A stretch of DNA of 9,675 bases from Bryobacterales bacterium. GTDB taxonomy: Bacteria; Acidobacteriota; Terriglobia; Bryobacterales; Bryobacteraceae. Each line of letters starts with the position of its first letter. Positions within the stretch are counted from its first letter, which is position 1. A program made the translations under genes and the position numbers. The notes under the pieces were generated by a model. That model saw only the letters and a list, made by a program, of their open reading frames with translations. It searched no databases and was not told the origin of the DNA. Where the stretch lies: contig PLRZ01000691.1 in assembly GCA_003164075.1 (NCBI GenBank), positions 1-9,675 on the forward strand, read 5' to 3'. This document shows, in pieces, positions 1 to 6,290 of this stretch.

Positions 1-12
1 GAACCATAGGTG

Positions 13-57
13 AATTTGGCTCCCCTTCGTGGACGCGTTTCGAACTTTGGTGGCGTG
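13..57 (+). repeat. Dispersed tRNA-end-like repeat, copy A
   Basis: This is one of four longer copies of a short intergenic repeat; the others start near 856, 6051 and 7368. The shared core is TGGCTCCCC, then a variable 6-8 bases, then a GGAC...GTTTCGAAC block and a T run. In this copy the middle reads TTCGTGGACGCG. A TGGCGTG stretch follows, as in copies B and D. The unit lies just downstream of the vapC stop codon and no gene overlaps it. The copies were aligned by eye and the borders are approximate. Confidence 0.55.
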
Positions 58-152
58 CCCGCCGGCAGCGATCCAGGCGGTTTTTCGATGGGTTCAAGCA
101 CTTGCGAATGGGTGATCTCCGCGGCTGATTCCAAAGAAGCCCCCGTCCTGCA

Positions 153-533
153 CTACTGCCAGGTTCGCCGTCTCAACCCGCCCACAAAGTCGAAATGGGA
201 GTCGCGGCTCATGACAGGCATCGAATGCTGCCGGCTCAGCGCCGCGATCCAAACGTCGTTCGACGGAATCGGCTTACCAGCAGCCTTCAGTTCCAGCCGG
301 ATAGCCGCGTAATGCCGCGCAGTCTCAATGGCAATATCGAGGACGGTGCATCGGTCCAGCATTCGTTGCAGCGACCTTTCGTACGCATCGCGGTGACGAG
401 ACTGCGCGATACCAAAAGCGAACTCGCCGGCTACAAGGACAGGGATCGCAAGCTCACGCGCCTGGGACACGATCTCAACTGCTCCCGGCGCTTTGTCGAG
501 ATATGCCGAAAGAGCATTCGTGTCCAGAATCAA
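153..533 (-). CDS. vapC: VapC-type PIN-domain toxin ribonuclease
   Basis: This is the probable toxin of a type II toxin-antitoxin pair. PIN-domain toxins are Mg-dependent endoribonucleases that usually cut tRNA or rRNA; the target here is unknown. The chosen start is TTG at 533, giving 126 residues, the usual VapC size. It overlaps the antitoxin's TGA stop, which implies translational coupling, and it puts the first catalytic strand at the N-terminus (MILDTNALSAYL). A longer reading from 629 would only add antitoxin sequence in the wrong frame. The acidic residues expected of the active site are present: Asp4, Glu37 (in VAGEF), Asp93 (in SNDVWIAA) and Asp111 (in SRDSHFD). The gene lies downstream of vapB in the same operon and appears intact. 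The PIN assignment is strong. The VapC name is by family only. Confidence 0.87.
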   Translation of the reverse strand: MILDTNALSAYLDKAPGAVEIVSQARELAIPVLVAGEFAFGIAQSRHRDAYERSLQRMLDRCTVLDIAIETARHYAAIRLELKAAGKPIPSNDVWIAALSRQHSMPVMSRDSHFDFVGGLRRRTWQ

Positions 534-778
534 GTCAAGTCCTCGGGTTCGATTTGTTCGAATTCCTCGTCGATGATCCGCTGTATCCGCTTCGTCTCCT
601 TGTGGAGATGGGCCAACTCCCCCGCACATTCCAGCCAGGGCTTGCCCGGACGTTGACCCAGGGAGAGCTTTTCTTCGACAGCCCGTGTAACATACTCGCG
701 CAACGGAATTCCCAACGCACTGGCGGTAGCCTTGGCCTTACGGAAGGTTGGGTCCGGGATCTCCAGGGTGGTCTTCAT
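530..778 (-). CDS. vapB: VapB-type antitoxin
   Basis: This 82-residue protein is encoded directly upstream of the PIN toxin, overlapping it by 4 bases. The N-terminus (MKTTLEIPDPTFRKAKATA) has the short strand plus helix pattern of a ribbon-helix-helix DNA-binding antitoxin. The second helix would be around residues 24-38 (PLREYVTRAVEEKL). The charged C-terminal half, rich in Glu, Lys and Arg and ending EPEDLT, is the likely toxin-neutralising tail. Proteins of this kind bind the toxin and repress their own promoter. A palindrome 12 bases upstream of the start fits that. No good ribosome-binding site is seen, so translation may start on a short or leaderless transcript. Confidence 0.8.
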   Translation of the reverse strand: MKTTLEIPDPTFRKAKATASALGIPLREYVTRAVEEKLSLGQRPGKPWLECAGELAHLHKETKRIQRIIDEEFEQIEPEDLT

Positions 779-789
779 GACGCCAGTAT

Positions 790-803
790 CCCATATTTAT
801 GGG
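790..803. promoter_or_regulatory. Perfect inverted repeat upstream of vapB, candidate operator
   Basis: CCCATA and TATGGG form a perfect 6-bp inverted repeat with a 2-base TT centre. It ends 12 bases before the antitoxin start codon. Its AT-rich core stands out from GC-rich surroundings, and it sits where a promoter -10 region would be. A ribbon-helix-helix antitoxin binding here would block its own transcription. The symmetry is observed; the operator role is inferred. Confidence 0.45.
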
Positions 804-855
804 AGCAGGTGCGCGGCCGAGTTCATCCGGGCGCACAGGAGCCCAAAGCGATGAC

Positions 856-910
856 AATTTGGCTCCCCATGTAGGACAGGTTTCGAACTTTCGTGGCCCA
901 ACTGGCGTCG
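856..910 (+). repeat. Dispersed tRNA-end-like repeat, copy B
   Basis: This copy has TGGCTCCCCATGTAGGAC followed by AGGTTTCGAAC and then TTTCGTGGCCCAACTGGCG. It is the copy closest to the real tRNA 3' end at 8590: the first 18 bases differ at one position. The later TGGCCCAA.TGGCGT segment matches copy D (TGGACCAATGGCGT), so the unit runs to about 55 bases. A further TTCGAACTTG nearby may be a decayed extra copy. Confidence 0.6.
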
Positions 911-978
911 TGTTCGAACTTGTGACCCCGGCGCTTTTCAGAAGGATAGGCTTGGTGCGTCGAGCATCGCCCACGACG

Positions 979-1010
979 GGCACCCAGCTTGGACACGTCT
1001 CGAACCCACC
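979..1010 (+). repeat. Variant repeat, copy C
   Basis: This is a second subtype of the repeat, with CACCCAGCTTGGAC then ACGTCTCGAACC. It matches copy E (near 6141) at most positions: CCCAGC.TGGAC.CGTCTCGAAC. In both places it follows a longer copy (B or D) by about 90-120 bases in the same orientation, so the two subtypes may form a composite unit. Confidence 0.45.
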
Positions 1011-1043
1011 GCTCTCGCCCTGCGGGCGCTCCCCCCAAAAAAG

Positions 1044-1264
1044 GCGGACGAGTGCTTTGAGTTACTCGCCGCAAATGGTGCCGCCATCCGTCGGCTTGCC
1101 CGTCGTTACGAGGCCGATCCTGACCGGCAACGAGATTTGCTTAAAGAGATGCATATTGAGTTATTGGGTCGTTTGTGAGCCTCAGAGCGTTTGACAGCCG
1201 TTGCAGTTTGCGGACATGGGCCTATCGCATTGCGCACAATGCGGGTGCTTCCCACGCAGTGCGG
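1044..1264 (+). pseudogene. ECF-type RNA polymerase sigma factor fragment, frameshifted
   Basis: Two adjacent frames together give recognisable sigma-70 family region 2. The first, from 1044 to the stop at 1176-1178, contains AAIRRLARRYEADPDRQRD followed by LLKEMHIEL. The second continues from about 1176 with SLRAFDSRCSLRTWAYRIAH and then NAGASHAVR. In intact ECF sigma factors these join as one segment covering the core-polymerase-binding and -10 recognition region. The frame changes at about 1165-1178, where the expected Trp-Arg-Ser codons are scrambled. No start codon or region 4 helix-turn-helix is visible after 1264, so the gene is a dead internal fragment. The identification comes from remembered family sequence and is fairly secure. 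Confidence 0.7.
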
Positions 1265-1860
1265 GGTCTCATCTCCTGCCTCGGCGGTGGATCGCCGATA
1301 GCATATGCTCATCCCAGGATGAGCCTCTGGACTCCTGATGTCTATCCCGTAAGATTTGCTGATAGACGAATTGGGTTGAGCCATGTTTTCGCCGGCTGCG
1401 CCGAGCCCAAGCCCGAGCGTCTGTGGAGATGGGTGCCCCCGGATTCCCGTCGATCCTGATTCCGGGTCGGCTCGCGAGGAAAATCTCGAATTATTCCTGA
1501 GCCACTCCTGTGGCAAAAAGAGATTAGGACATTTTTCATTAGTAGCCATACAAATCAATCACTTGCCAGTGTAATCTGGAATCTTTCCTGAGCCTCATAG
1601 CCCCATAATGGCGTGGGAATGGATCAGGAAATCTGGGAAAGTGCTGACGGCTAGCGAGTGGCTGACGGCAGCAACAATCAGGATGGAGCGAACGGCTGCC
1701 TCTGGGTTCAACCGGCACTGAGCTCAGCCTAATTCCATGAGATCAGGAGTCCAGAGCCTGGACGGTGCTTGCGCGTCCGGTTGGTCACTGCTACACTCGT
1801 AGGAAAAGATGCCGCTTTCCGGAGTTCAGGACCCGATGTGAGCTAGTCTGAAACGGCGAA
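1265..1860. other. About 600 bases without a recognisable gene
   Basis: All longer open frames here lack family features and look like chance frames. Small structures are present. There is a perfect 8-bp inverted repeat, GCTCATCC/GGATGAGC, with a 2-base centre at 1307-1324. A GCCAC/GTGGC hairpin lies at 1501-1514 and is followed by an A run, so it is not a plus-strand terminator. A 9-bp direct repeat, GCTGACGGC, occurs at 1643 and 1661. The stretch at about 1515-1570 is AT-rich. The promoter of the gene at 1872 should lie in the last part, but I see no convincing -35/-10 pair. Confidence 0.5.
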
Positions 1861-1871
1861 AGAGGTGGGTT

Positions 1872-2828
1872 GTGACCGCTTCCCGAGGAACGACGATCCC
1901 GCAGAACGAGGTCGGTGAAGGGACAAGAGGGGCTCAAGAACCCCGGGCGGGCACCACTGGAATCAAGGATGCGAACTTCATTAAAGAACTTAACCGCCTA
2001 AGGGAGCTGCGTTCCTTCCTTCTGCAGGAGGGCGTCCCTGTAAGCCCGGGGGACTCCGCAGCGCTGTCTCTAGGAGACCTGAATTTGCTGCAATGTGACG
2101 ACAGCGGCAGAGTGCCGACCAAGGAAGAGTGGTCAGAACTTGAAAACCGCTCGCAAGCGCTGTTTCGTCTTCTGAGCGATCCGCTGAGACGTCGGTTCCT
2201 TCTCGGAGAAATTCCGACGTGGTTTTCGACCTTATCGATAAGCCTAGTCTTCGCAGCACTAGTCGCACTCGGTGTAGCGATGCTCGCGTTGTACGTACCG
2301 CTTCCAAGAAACATGAACACAGGGTCACTCGTGTTCATCTTCTATCTGATTTGGCTTGTGTCACTCGGCGCAATTGGATCCGTTGCGTTTATTGGAATGA
2401 ATGCCCTCTCAGTACAGCAAGATGTAACGTTTGATCTTAGTAATCGAATTTTCATTCTGCTCAGGATTGCCCTTGGGGCGCTCTTTGGGCTTGTTCTCGC
2501 GTTGCCCTTTGCTTTTCGAGCATTCTACGGGTTCCTTCACGGAATTCAAATGTTTAATCCCGAAAATCCGGGACAGACCCCCGACTGGCAAACTGTGTCT
2601 GCCCAGGCTATGCTCCTCCTGCTTCCTTTCATCGTTGGATTCAGTACATCTCTCGTCGTCGTTATTATGAATAGACTAGTGGACGGTGTCCAGGCATTTT
2701 TCGGAAGAAACGGGAGCCGTGATGGTCAGGCATCGCCCACACCGGCCCCCCCACCTTCAGCTTCAACGAGGGCACAAAAGCCGCTCGTCGCAGCAGTTCA
2801 CGTCCCGGAAGATCAACTGACGGATTGA
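1872..2828 (+). CDS. Unrecognised protein with four predicted membrane segments
   Basis: I do not recognise this 318-residue protein. It starts with GTG, preceded at 4-5 bases by a strong AGAGGTGG ribosome-binding site (1861-1868), which decides the start. Residues 1-115 are soluble and charged, with a likely helix at 35-52 (FIKELNRLRELRSFLLQ). Four hydrophobic segments follow, at about 118-143, 151-175, 193-217 and 246-267. The C-terminal 40 residues are Pro/Ala/Ser-rich (TPAPPPSAS) and probably disordered. There is no signal peptide, so both ends may be cytoplasmic if all four segments cross the membrane. The codons look less GC-rich than those of the glycosidase downstream, which hints at separate origin. 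No partner gene is adjacent: a relic precedes it and another follows. A sensory, channel-like or accessory membrane role is possible, but nothing in the sequence decides this. Confidence 0.75.
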   Translation: MTASRGTTIPQNEVGEGTRGAQEPRAGTTGIKDANFIKELNRLRELRSFLLQEGVPVSPGDSAALSLGDLNLLQCDDSGRVPTKEEWSELENRSQALFRLLSDPLRRRFLLGEIPTWFSTLSISLVFAALVALGVAMLALYVPLPRNMNTGSLVFIFYLIWLVSLGAIGSVAFIGMNALSVQQDVTFDLSNRIFILLRIALGALFGLVLALPFAFRAFYGFLHGIQMFNPENPGQTPDWQTVSAQAMLLLLPFIVGFSTSLVVVIMNRLVDGVQAFFGRNGSRDGQASPTPAPPPSASTRAQKPLVAAVHVPEDQLTD

Positions 2829-2829
2829 T

Positions 2830-2847
2830 CCTAACGTGTGAGTTAGG
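2830..2847 (+). terminator. Short hairpin after the membrane-protein gene, weak terminator candidate
   Basis: CCTAAC and GTTAGG form a perfect 6-bp stem around a 6-base loop, beginning 2 bases after the stop codon. There is no run of T after it, so it does not fit a standard Rho-independent terminator. It could stabilise the 3' end or be chance. Confidence 0.25.
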
Positions 2848-2919
2848 TGAAATCCCAAACGGTTTAGCAATCTTGGATGCTCACCTGCTCAATAGAACCA
2901 ATATGAAAGAATGAATGGC

Positions 2920-3081
2920 TCAGGGGCTTGCCGCCGCCACCTGGAACGCGTAGGAGACTTGCACTCCGATACGCGCCCGCGATTGCAGGTCCACTCCCGG
3001 CGCGATCTTGCCGGCGATCCGCGCCATTCCGAAATCGATGTTGAACTTGCGCTTCCCGTTCTTGCAGCCTGATAGGATCAT
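2920..3081 (-). pseudogene. Short C-terminal gene relic, possible outer-membrane beta-barrel end
   Basis: This minus-strand frame of 53 codons ends at TGA 2920-2922. It has strongly GC-rich third positions, as a real gene of this organism would. The peptide runs KRKFNIDFGMARIAGKIAPG, then VDLQSRARIGVQVSYAFQVA. The alternating polar and hydrophobic pattern and a terminal strand ending in Phe (VQVSYAF) resemble the last strands of an outer-membrane barrel. The in-frame ATG at 3081 gives a product far too short for such a protein and has no clear ribosome-binding site. It faces away from the glycosidase gene, 8 bases from its start. I read it as the surviving 3' end of a lost gene. The barrel idea is weak. 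Confidence 0.35.
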
Positions 3082-3089
3082 GTCAGAAT

Positions 3090-5255
3090 ATGGCACACTT
3101 GAAATCCTCGTTGCCTTCTGCGCTTACCCGCCGCGTGTTTCTGTATTCCACCGCATCGACCCTGCTGGCGGCCCCCGCCGAGCCGGGTCATGAGTTGCAG
3201 AACGAAGCGATGCGCCTGGAACTGCACGCCGGACCGGAAGGAGTGTACCTTGCGAGCCTCGCATTGAACCGGGAACCCGGCTGGCCGGGCCAGGGCTTCA
3301 GCGGCAACCTGCTGCCCGGCAAGGCGGATACCGCTCTGCTCCGAAGCGGCACGGCCATCCTGGTGGAAGGGGCGGGCTGGCATGGCAGCCGCATGCCGGA
3401 TCCATCCAAGGTCACTGCCGGACCCGGCTGGCTGCGCGTGGAAGGCATCGAACTCGGGCCCGCCGGGCGTCCCATAGCGCGGGAAGAGTGGTCGTTAGAG
3501 CTGGGGGCAGGCGGCTTACGCTGGCGGATTACGCGCACGTTCCTCGAAGCCTGCCGGCTGACGGCCGACCGCTTTCCGGCACTGGTGCTTTCCACGCGGG
3601 CCGAGCACGGCGGGTATTCGGAAATCCCGGGCTTCCTGGATACCGAAATGCGCTTGGATGGAATCAAATGTTTCCCCGTCGACGTGAGCGCGCAATGGTA
3701 TGAGGTGGTCTCGCCCCGCCGCGAACAGAGCATTCATTTTGCGCCCTCGAATCTGCACGCGAAGGTGCGGCTTGCGTCCGGTTTCTTCAGCTATGCCAAG
3801 GCCGTGGCCGATGGGACCGCTTCCGCCGTCACGCTGGGCGCGGAGAGCGTGGACCGCACCGAGCCGTGGAAGGCGTATGACCGCGGCGCGGTGGAGAAAC
3901 AGGAATGGTCCTTCGCGCCCGACCCCGCCGGCGGCAGTCCGCTGGACGTGCAACTGCCGGATCGGTTCCTCAACGCGCAGCTCCTCAGTTTCGCCGGCGT
4001 CTACAATCAGTGGATGGGCTGGATCTTCGGGAACAATCCGGCCAGCACGCCCTGCCTTCACGAGATGGGCTGGTTTCCCATGATCCACGGCATCCAACGG
4101 GCCAACCCCGAGTTGCAGCAGGCCGCCGAACGCGAACTGGCTTTCTTCGCCCGGACGGGTGTGGATGAGAACGGCTATGTGATGCCGCGCTGGTGGATCC
4201 AGGGCTATTACAAAGTGCCGTGGGGCAACCTGCACGACCAGATTCCGCACTTCATCCTGGCCGTGTACTATCACGCAATCCATACCGGCAACCGGGAGTT
4301 CGTTGGCTCGCTCATGCCGGTGGTGCGGCGCGTGGCGCGTTACATGAATTCACTGGACACGGATGGAGACGGCGTGGTTGAGGTGCCGGAGACGTCCGGC
4401 CTTCCGAATGGGAAGCGCGAATGCTCCAACTGGTACGACATCATCAAGTTCGGTCATAAGGACGCTTACATCAATATCCAATGCGTGGAAGCGTTGCAGG
4501 CTGTCGCGGAGTTGGGGGCATGGCTCGGCGACGCGCAACTGGCAGAGGAATACAAGGGCCGCCACGCGCGGGCGGCCGAGGCGCACAATCGCGTCTTCTG
4601 GAACGAAGCGGAGTCCTTGTATAGCGATTGGATCGACGTCGATGGCGGCCGGCGGCATTACTTCTACACCGACCACAACCTGATGGCGGTGATTCAAGGC
4701 GTGGCGGGGCCGGACCGCTCGCGGCGCATCCTCCGCAACCTTGACGAGCATTATGCGGGCCTATGCCGGGACTACAAAGTGTCGCGGGACGCCATCTACG
4801 CAACGCCCTGCAATATGCGGCCGGTATCGCAACTCGGCGACATGGTGGACTTCGGCAAGCGCAGCAATCAGACGACGTTTCCGAACTACGAAAACGGATG
4901 CTCGTTCTTCCACTCCACCGGGCTGGAAATCGCGGCGCGCGCCGCGGCGGGCGACAGCGAAGGCGCCTACCAGGTCTTCGAGCGGAGCATGCGCTTCGGC
5001 TACGCGCGCAATCGCCTGTGGGGCGCGGCCCTGAAGTGGGACAGCGGCGCGCTGGTCAGCGAGCCGCTGTGCAACTCACTACTGATCGCGTGGGGCTTTC
5101 TGCGCGGCTGTTTTGGTGCGTGGCCCGGGCTGGACGGCGTGCGATTCGCTGGCCGGGCGCGCGCCCGAATGGAAGGCGCCACCTACAGATTCTGCCATCT
5201 GGGCAGGGATATTGCGCTCGAAGTGCGTAACGGCGTTACTCGTGAGACGCAATGA
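3090..5255 (+). CDS. Tat-exported glycosidase-like protein with six-hairpin (alpha/alpha)6 fold
   Basis: This 721-residue protein is probably secreted. The N-terminus carries a twin-arginine signal (LTRRVFLYSTASTLLAAPA, about residues 12-30) with a likely cut after Ala-Pro-Ala. Residues about 35-290 are strand-rich and fit the N-terminal beta-sandwich of six-hairpin glycosidases. Residues about 295-675 are helical, with repeated aromatic and acidic motifs: HEMGWFPM (324-331), DQIPHFI (383-389), DTDGDG (423-428), ECSNWYDIIKFGHKDAY (444-460), TDHN (527-530) and FPNYENG (597-603). The DTDGDG...NWYD order and the YENG motif recall GH116/GH15/GH63-like enzymes, where Asp and Glu residues at such places are catalytic. 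I cannot assign a family or substrate. The gene stands alone, with weak ribosome binding (AGGA at about 3074) and no transporter or regulator beside it. It appears complete. Export before folding is not needed for Tat, which suits a large cofactor-free or metal-binding enzyme. Confidence 0.75.
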   Translation: MAHLKSSLPSALTRRVFLYSTASTLLAAPAEPGHELQNEAMRLELHAGPEGVYLASLALNREPGWPGQGFSGNLLPGKADTALLRSGTAILVEGAGWHGSRMPDPSKVTAGPGWLRVEGIELGPAGRPIAREEWSLELGAGGLRWRITRTFLEACRLTADRFPALVLSTRAEHGGYSEIPGFLDTEMRLDGIKCFPVDVSAQWYEVVSPRREQSIHFAPSNLHAKVRLASGFFSYAKAVADGTASAVTLGAESVDRTEPWKAYDRGAVEKQEWSFAPDPAGGSPLDVQLPDRFLNAQLLSFAGVYNQWMGWIFGNNPASTPCLHEMGWFPMIHGIQRANPELQQAAERELAFFARTGVDENGYVMPRWWIQGYYKVPWGNLHDQIPHFILAVYYHAIHTGNREFVGSLMPVVRRVARYMNSLDTDGDGVVEVPETSGLPNGKRECSNWYDIIKFGHKDAYINIQCVEALQAVAELGAWLGDAQLAEEYKGRHARAAEAHNRVFWNEAESLYSDWIDVDGGRRHYFYTDHNLMAVIQGVAGPDRSRRILRNLDEHYAGLCRDYKVSRDAIYATPCNMRPVSQLGDMVDFGKRSNQTTFPNYENGCSFFHSTGLEIAARAAAGDSEGAYQVFERSMRFGYARNRLWGAALKWDSGALVSEPLCNSLLIAWGFLRGCFGAWPGLDGVRFAGRARARMEGATYRFCHLGRDIALEVRNGVTRETQ

Positions 5256-5344
5256 GCTTTCGTGAGTTCGGCCACCTGGGGCATGGGCGGTGGGTGTTAT
5301 TTCCTCTTAGGAAGCGCGCAGGACTAACTAACTTCGCAACAAGC

Positions 5345-5390
5345 GTGGTGGCGCAGACACTCTTATCTGCGGCGCCTAGACTGCGTCTCG
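5345..5390. repeat. Double-hairpin repeat element
   Basis: CGCAGA (5352-5357) pairs with TCTGCG (5366-5371) across an 8-base loop, CACTCTTA. Directly after it AGAC and GTCT pair across TGC (about 5378-5387). Two back-to-back hairpins in an intergenic stretch suggest a degenerate structured repeat of a kind that I recall being common in acidobacterial and planctomycete genomes. That resemblance is from memory. The element lies just upstream of the antitoxin promoter region. Confidence 0.4.
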
Positions 5391-5422
5391 AACTGGATAT
5401 CGGCTCGGCTTACAATATAGTT
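5388..5422 (+). promoter_or_regulatory. Candidate promoter for a leaderless antitoxin transcript
   Basis: TACAAT at 5411-5416 matches the -10 consensus at 5 of 6 positions. A weak -35 (TCGAAC) lies 17 bases upstream at 5388-5393. The expected transcription start, 6-7 bases after the -10 box, falls on the GTG start codon at 5423, so the message would be leaderless. No ribosome-binding site is present, which agrees. Confidence 0.4.
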
Positions 5423-5599
5423 GTGAAACGAAGAGCTGCAACCACGACTCCGAGGAACGGCGCCAGCCATGGCGCTACGGTGTCGCCGCTTGGGCGCGAC
5501 CTCAGCAGGATCGCGGAGAGAATTGCTTCGAGCGGCATAAAACCACTGAGCCGAAAAGAGGTCGCCCGAGAGGTCTCCGAACGCCGGGGCGGTCGCTGA
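5423..5599 (+). CDS. Small antitoxin-like protein, orphaned
   Basis: This 58-residue basic protein starts with GTG. The C-terminal part (SRKEVAREVSERRGGR) matches the remembered pattern of short antitoxins that precede PIN toxins, where a -EREVAERRGG ending is common. Residues 22-50 are probably helical. The first 20 residues are Thr/Ser/Arg-rich and likely flexible. The TGA stop is followed at once by a TTG that opens the PIN frame, so the pair was an operon. The toxin is now broken, leaving this gene without its partner. The frame itself is intact. Other starts within the longer open frame from 5252 are unlikely, because the -10 box would then lie inside the gene. Confidence 0.6.
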   Translation: MKRRAATTTPRNGASHGATVSPLGRDLSRIAERIASSGIKPLSRKEVAREVSERRGGR

Positions 5600-6011
5600 T
5601 TGGCACGAACGCGGACGTTCCTTGACAGTGGTGTTCTTATCACAGCGGCTCGGTCGAGGGGTCTGACCAACAGATCGCTTTGTCAATTCTCCGAGACTCG
5701 AATCGTGTTTTCCTGACGACGCCGTTCCTGGCGCTAGTCTAGAGGTCGTTCCGAAAGCAGCCTTCAACCGGCAAGAACTGGAGCTGTCATTTTACGAGCG
5801 ATATATGGCCTCAGCCACCGCGTATCGCGGGCTGAACCAAATTGAAAAGCTTGCCCGCACGGAGGCGGCGCGATGTGGGCTGGCGGCTATGGACGCCTTG
5901 CATGTCGCGGCGGCATTCCTCCTGAAAGCGGACGAGCTCGTCACGACTGAGAAGCCAGGTAAGCCGATGTATCGGACCGCGCTGGCCAAGGTCCGCTGGT
6001 TGTATGGCTAG
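5600..6011 (+). pseudogene. PIN-domain toxin pseudogene with two frameshifts
   Basis: Three frames in series reconstruct one PIN protein. Frame one starts at TTG 5600 with MARTRTFLDSGVLITAARSR and carries the first catalytic Asp. It shifts near 5681 (CAATTC, as if one A were lost) into a frame reading ILRDSNRVFLTTPFLAL. That reaches a TAG at about 5740, inside CTAGTCTAGAG, where about 5 extra bases appear to have been inserted. The third frame then resumes with EVVPKAAFNRQELELSFYER. It carries the acidic MDALHVAAAF and TTEKPG motifs and ends at the TAG stop at 6009-6011. The two changes, -1 and +5, account exactly for the frames seen. The toxin is very probably inactive. Confidence 0.75.
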
Positions 6012-6050
6012 CCTCCGCCTTGGGAGAAGCCCTCGGAGGGACAAACTCGA

Positions 6051-6107
6051 CGGTTTGGCTTCCCAGTCTGAACAGGTTTCGAACTTTTTGCTTCTGGACC
6101 AATGGCG
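6051..6107 (+). repeat. Dispersed tRNA-end-like repeat, copy D
   Basis: This copy contains TTTGGCTTCCCAGTCTGAAC, then AGGTTTCGAACTTTTTG, and goes on with TGGACCAATGGCGT as in copy B. It lies about 40 bases after the PIN pseudogene. CCCAGTCTG (6062-6070) recurs inverted at 6132-6141, so the stretch between could fold back on itself. Confidence 0.55.
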
Positions 6108-6127
6108 TACGCGCAGGACTGGCACGC

Positions 6128-6170
6128 CCATCCAGACTGGGTACCCAGCGTGGACGCGTCTCGAACTCGT
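6128..6170 (+). repeat. Variant repeat, copy E, with a perfect palindrome
   Basis: CCCAGCGTGGACGCGTCTCG plus AACTCG matches copy C. The left side is CTGGGTACCCAG (6137-6148), a perfect 12-bp palindrome formed where an inverted CCCAGTCTGG piece meets the start of this unit. Confidence 0.45.
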
Positions 6171-6290
6171 CGGAGCGGGCACTTTGGGTCTATCAAAGGG
6201 CCAGTTTCGGGAAGACGCACCGCAACAGCGCGCAGACTGTAACCTTCCCTGCTCTGCCCCAAAGGCAGGTATTCGGATTAGAGTGTAAAC

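Noticed and set aside
1106..1558. Minus-strand open frame of 150 codons
   Set aside because: It covers the sigma-factor relic on the opposite strand, has no family features and no ribosome-binding site; it is a shadow frame.
3516..4283. Minus-strand open frame of 255 codons inside the glycosidase
   Set aside because: It is a long antisense shadow typical of GC-rich genes. The plus-strand frame has the signal peptide and family motifs.
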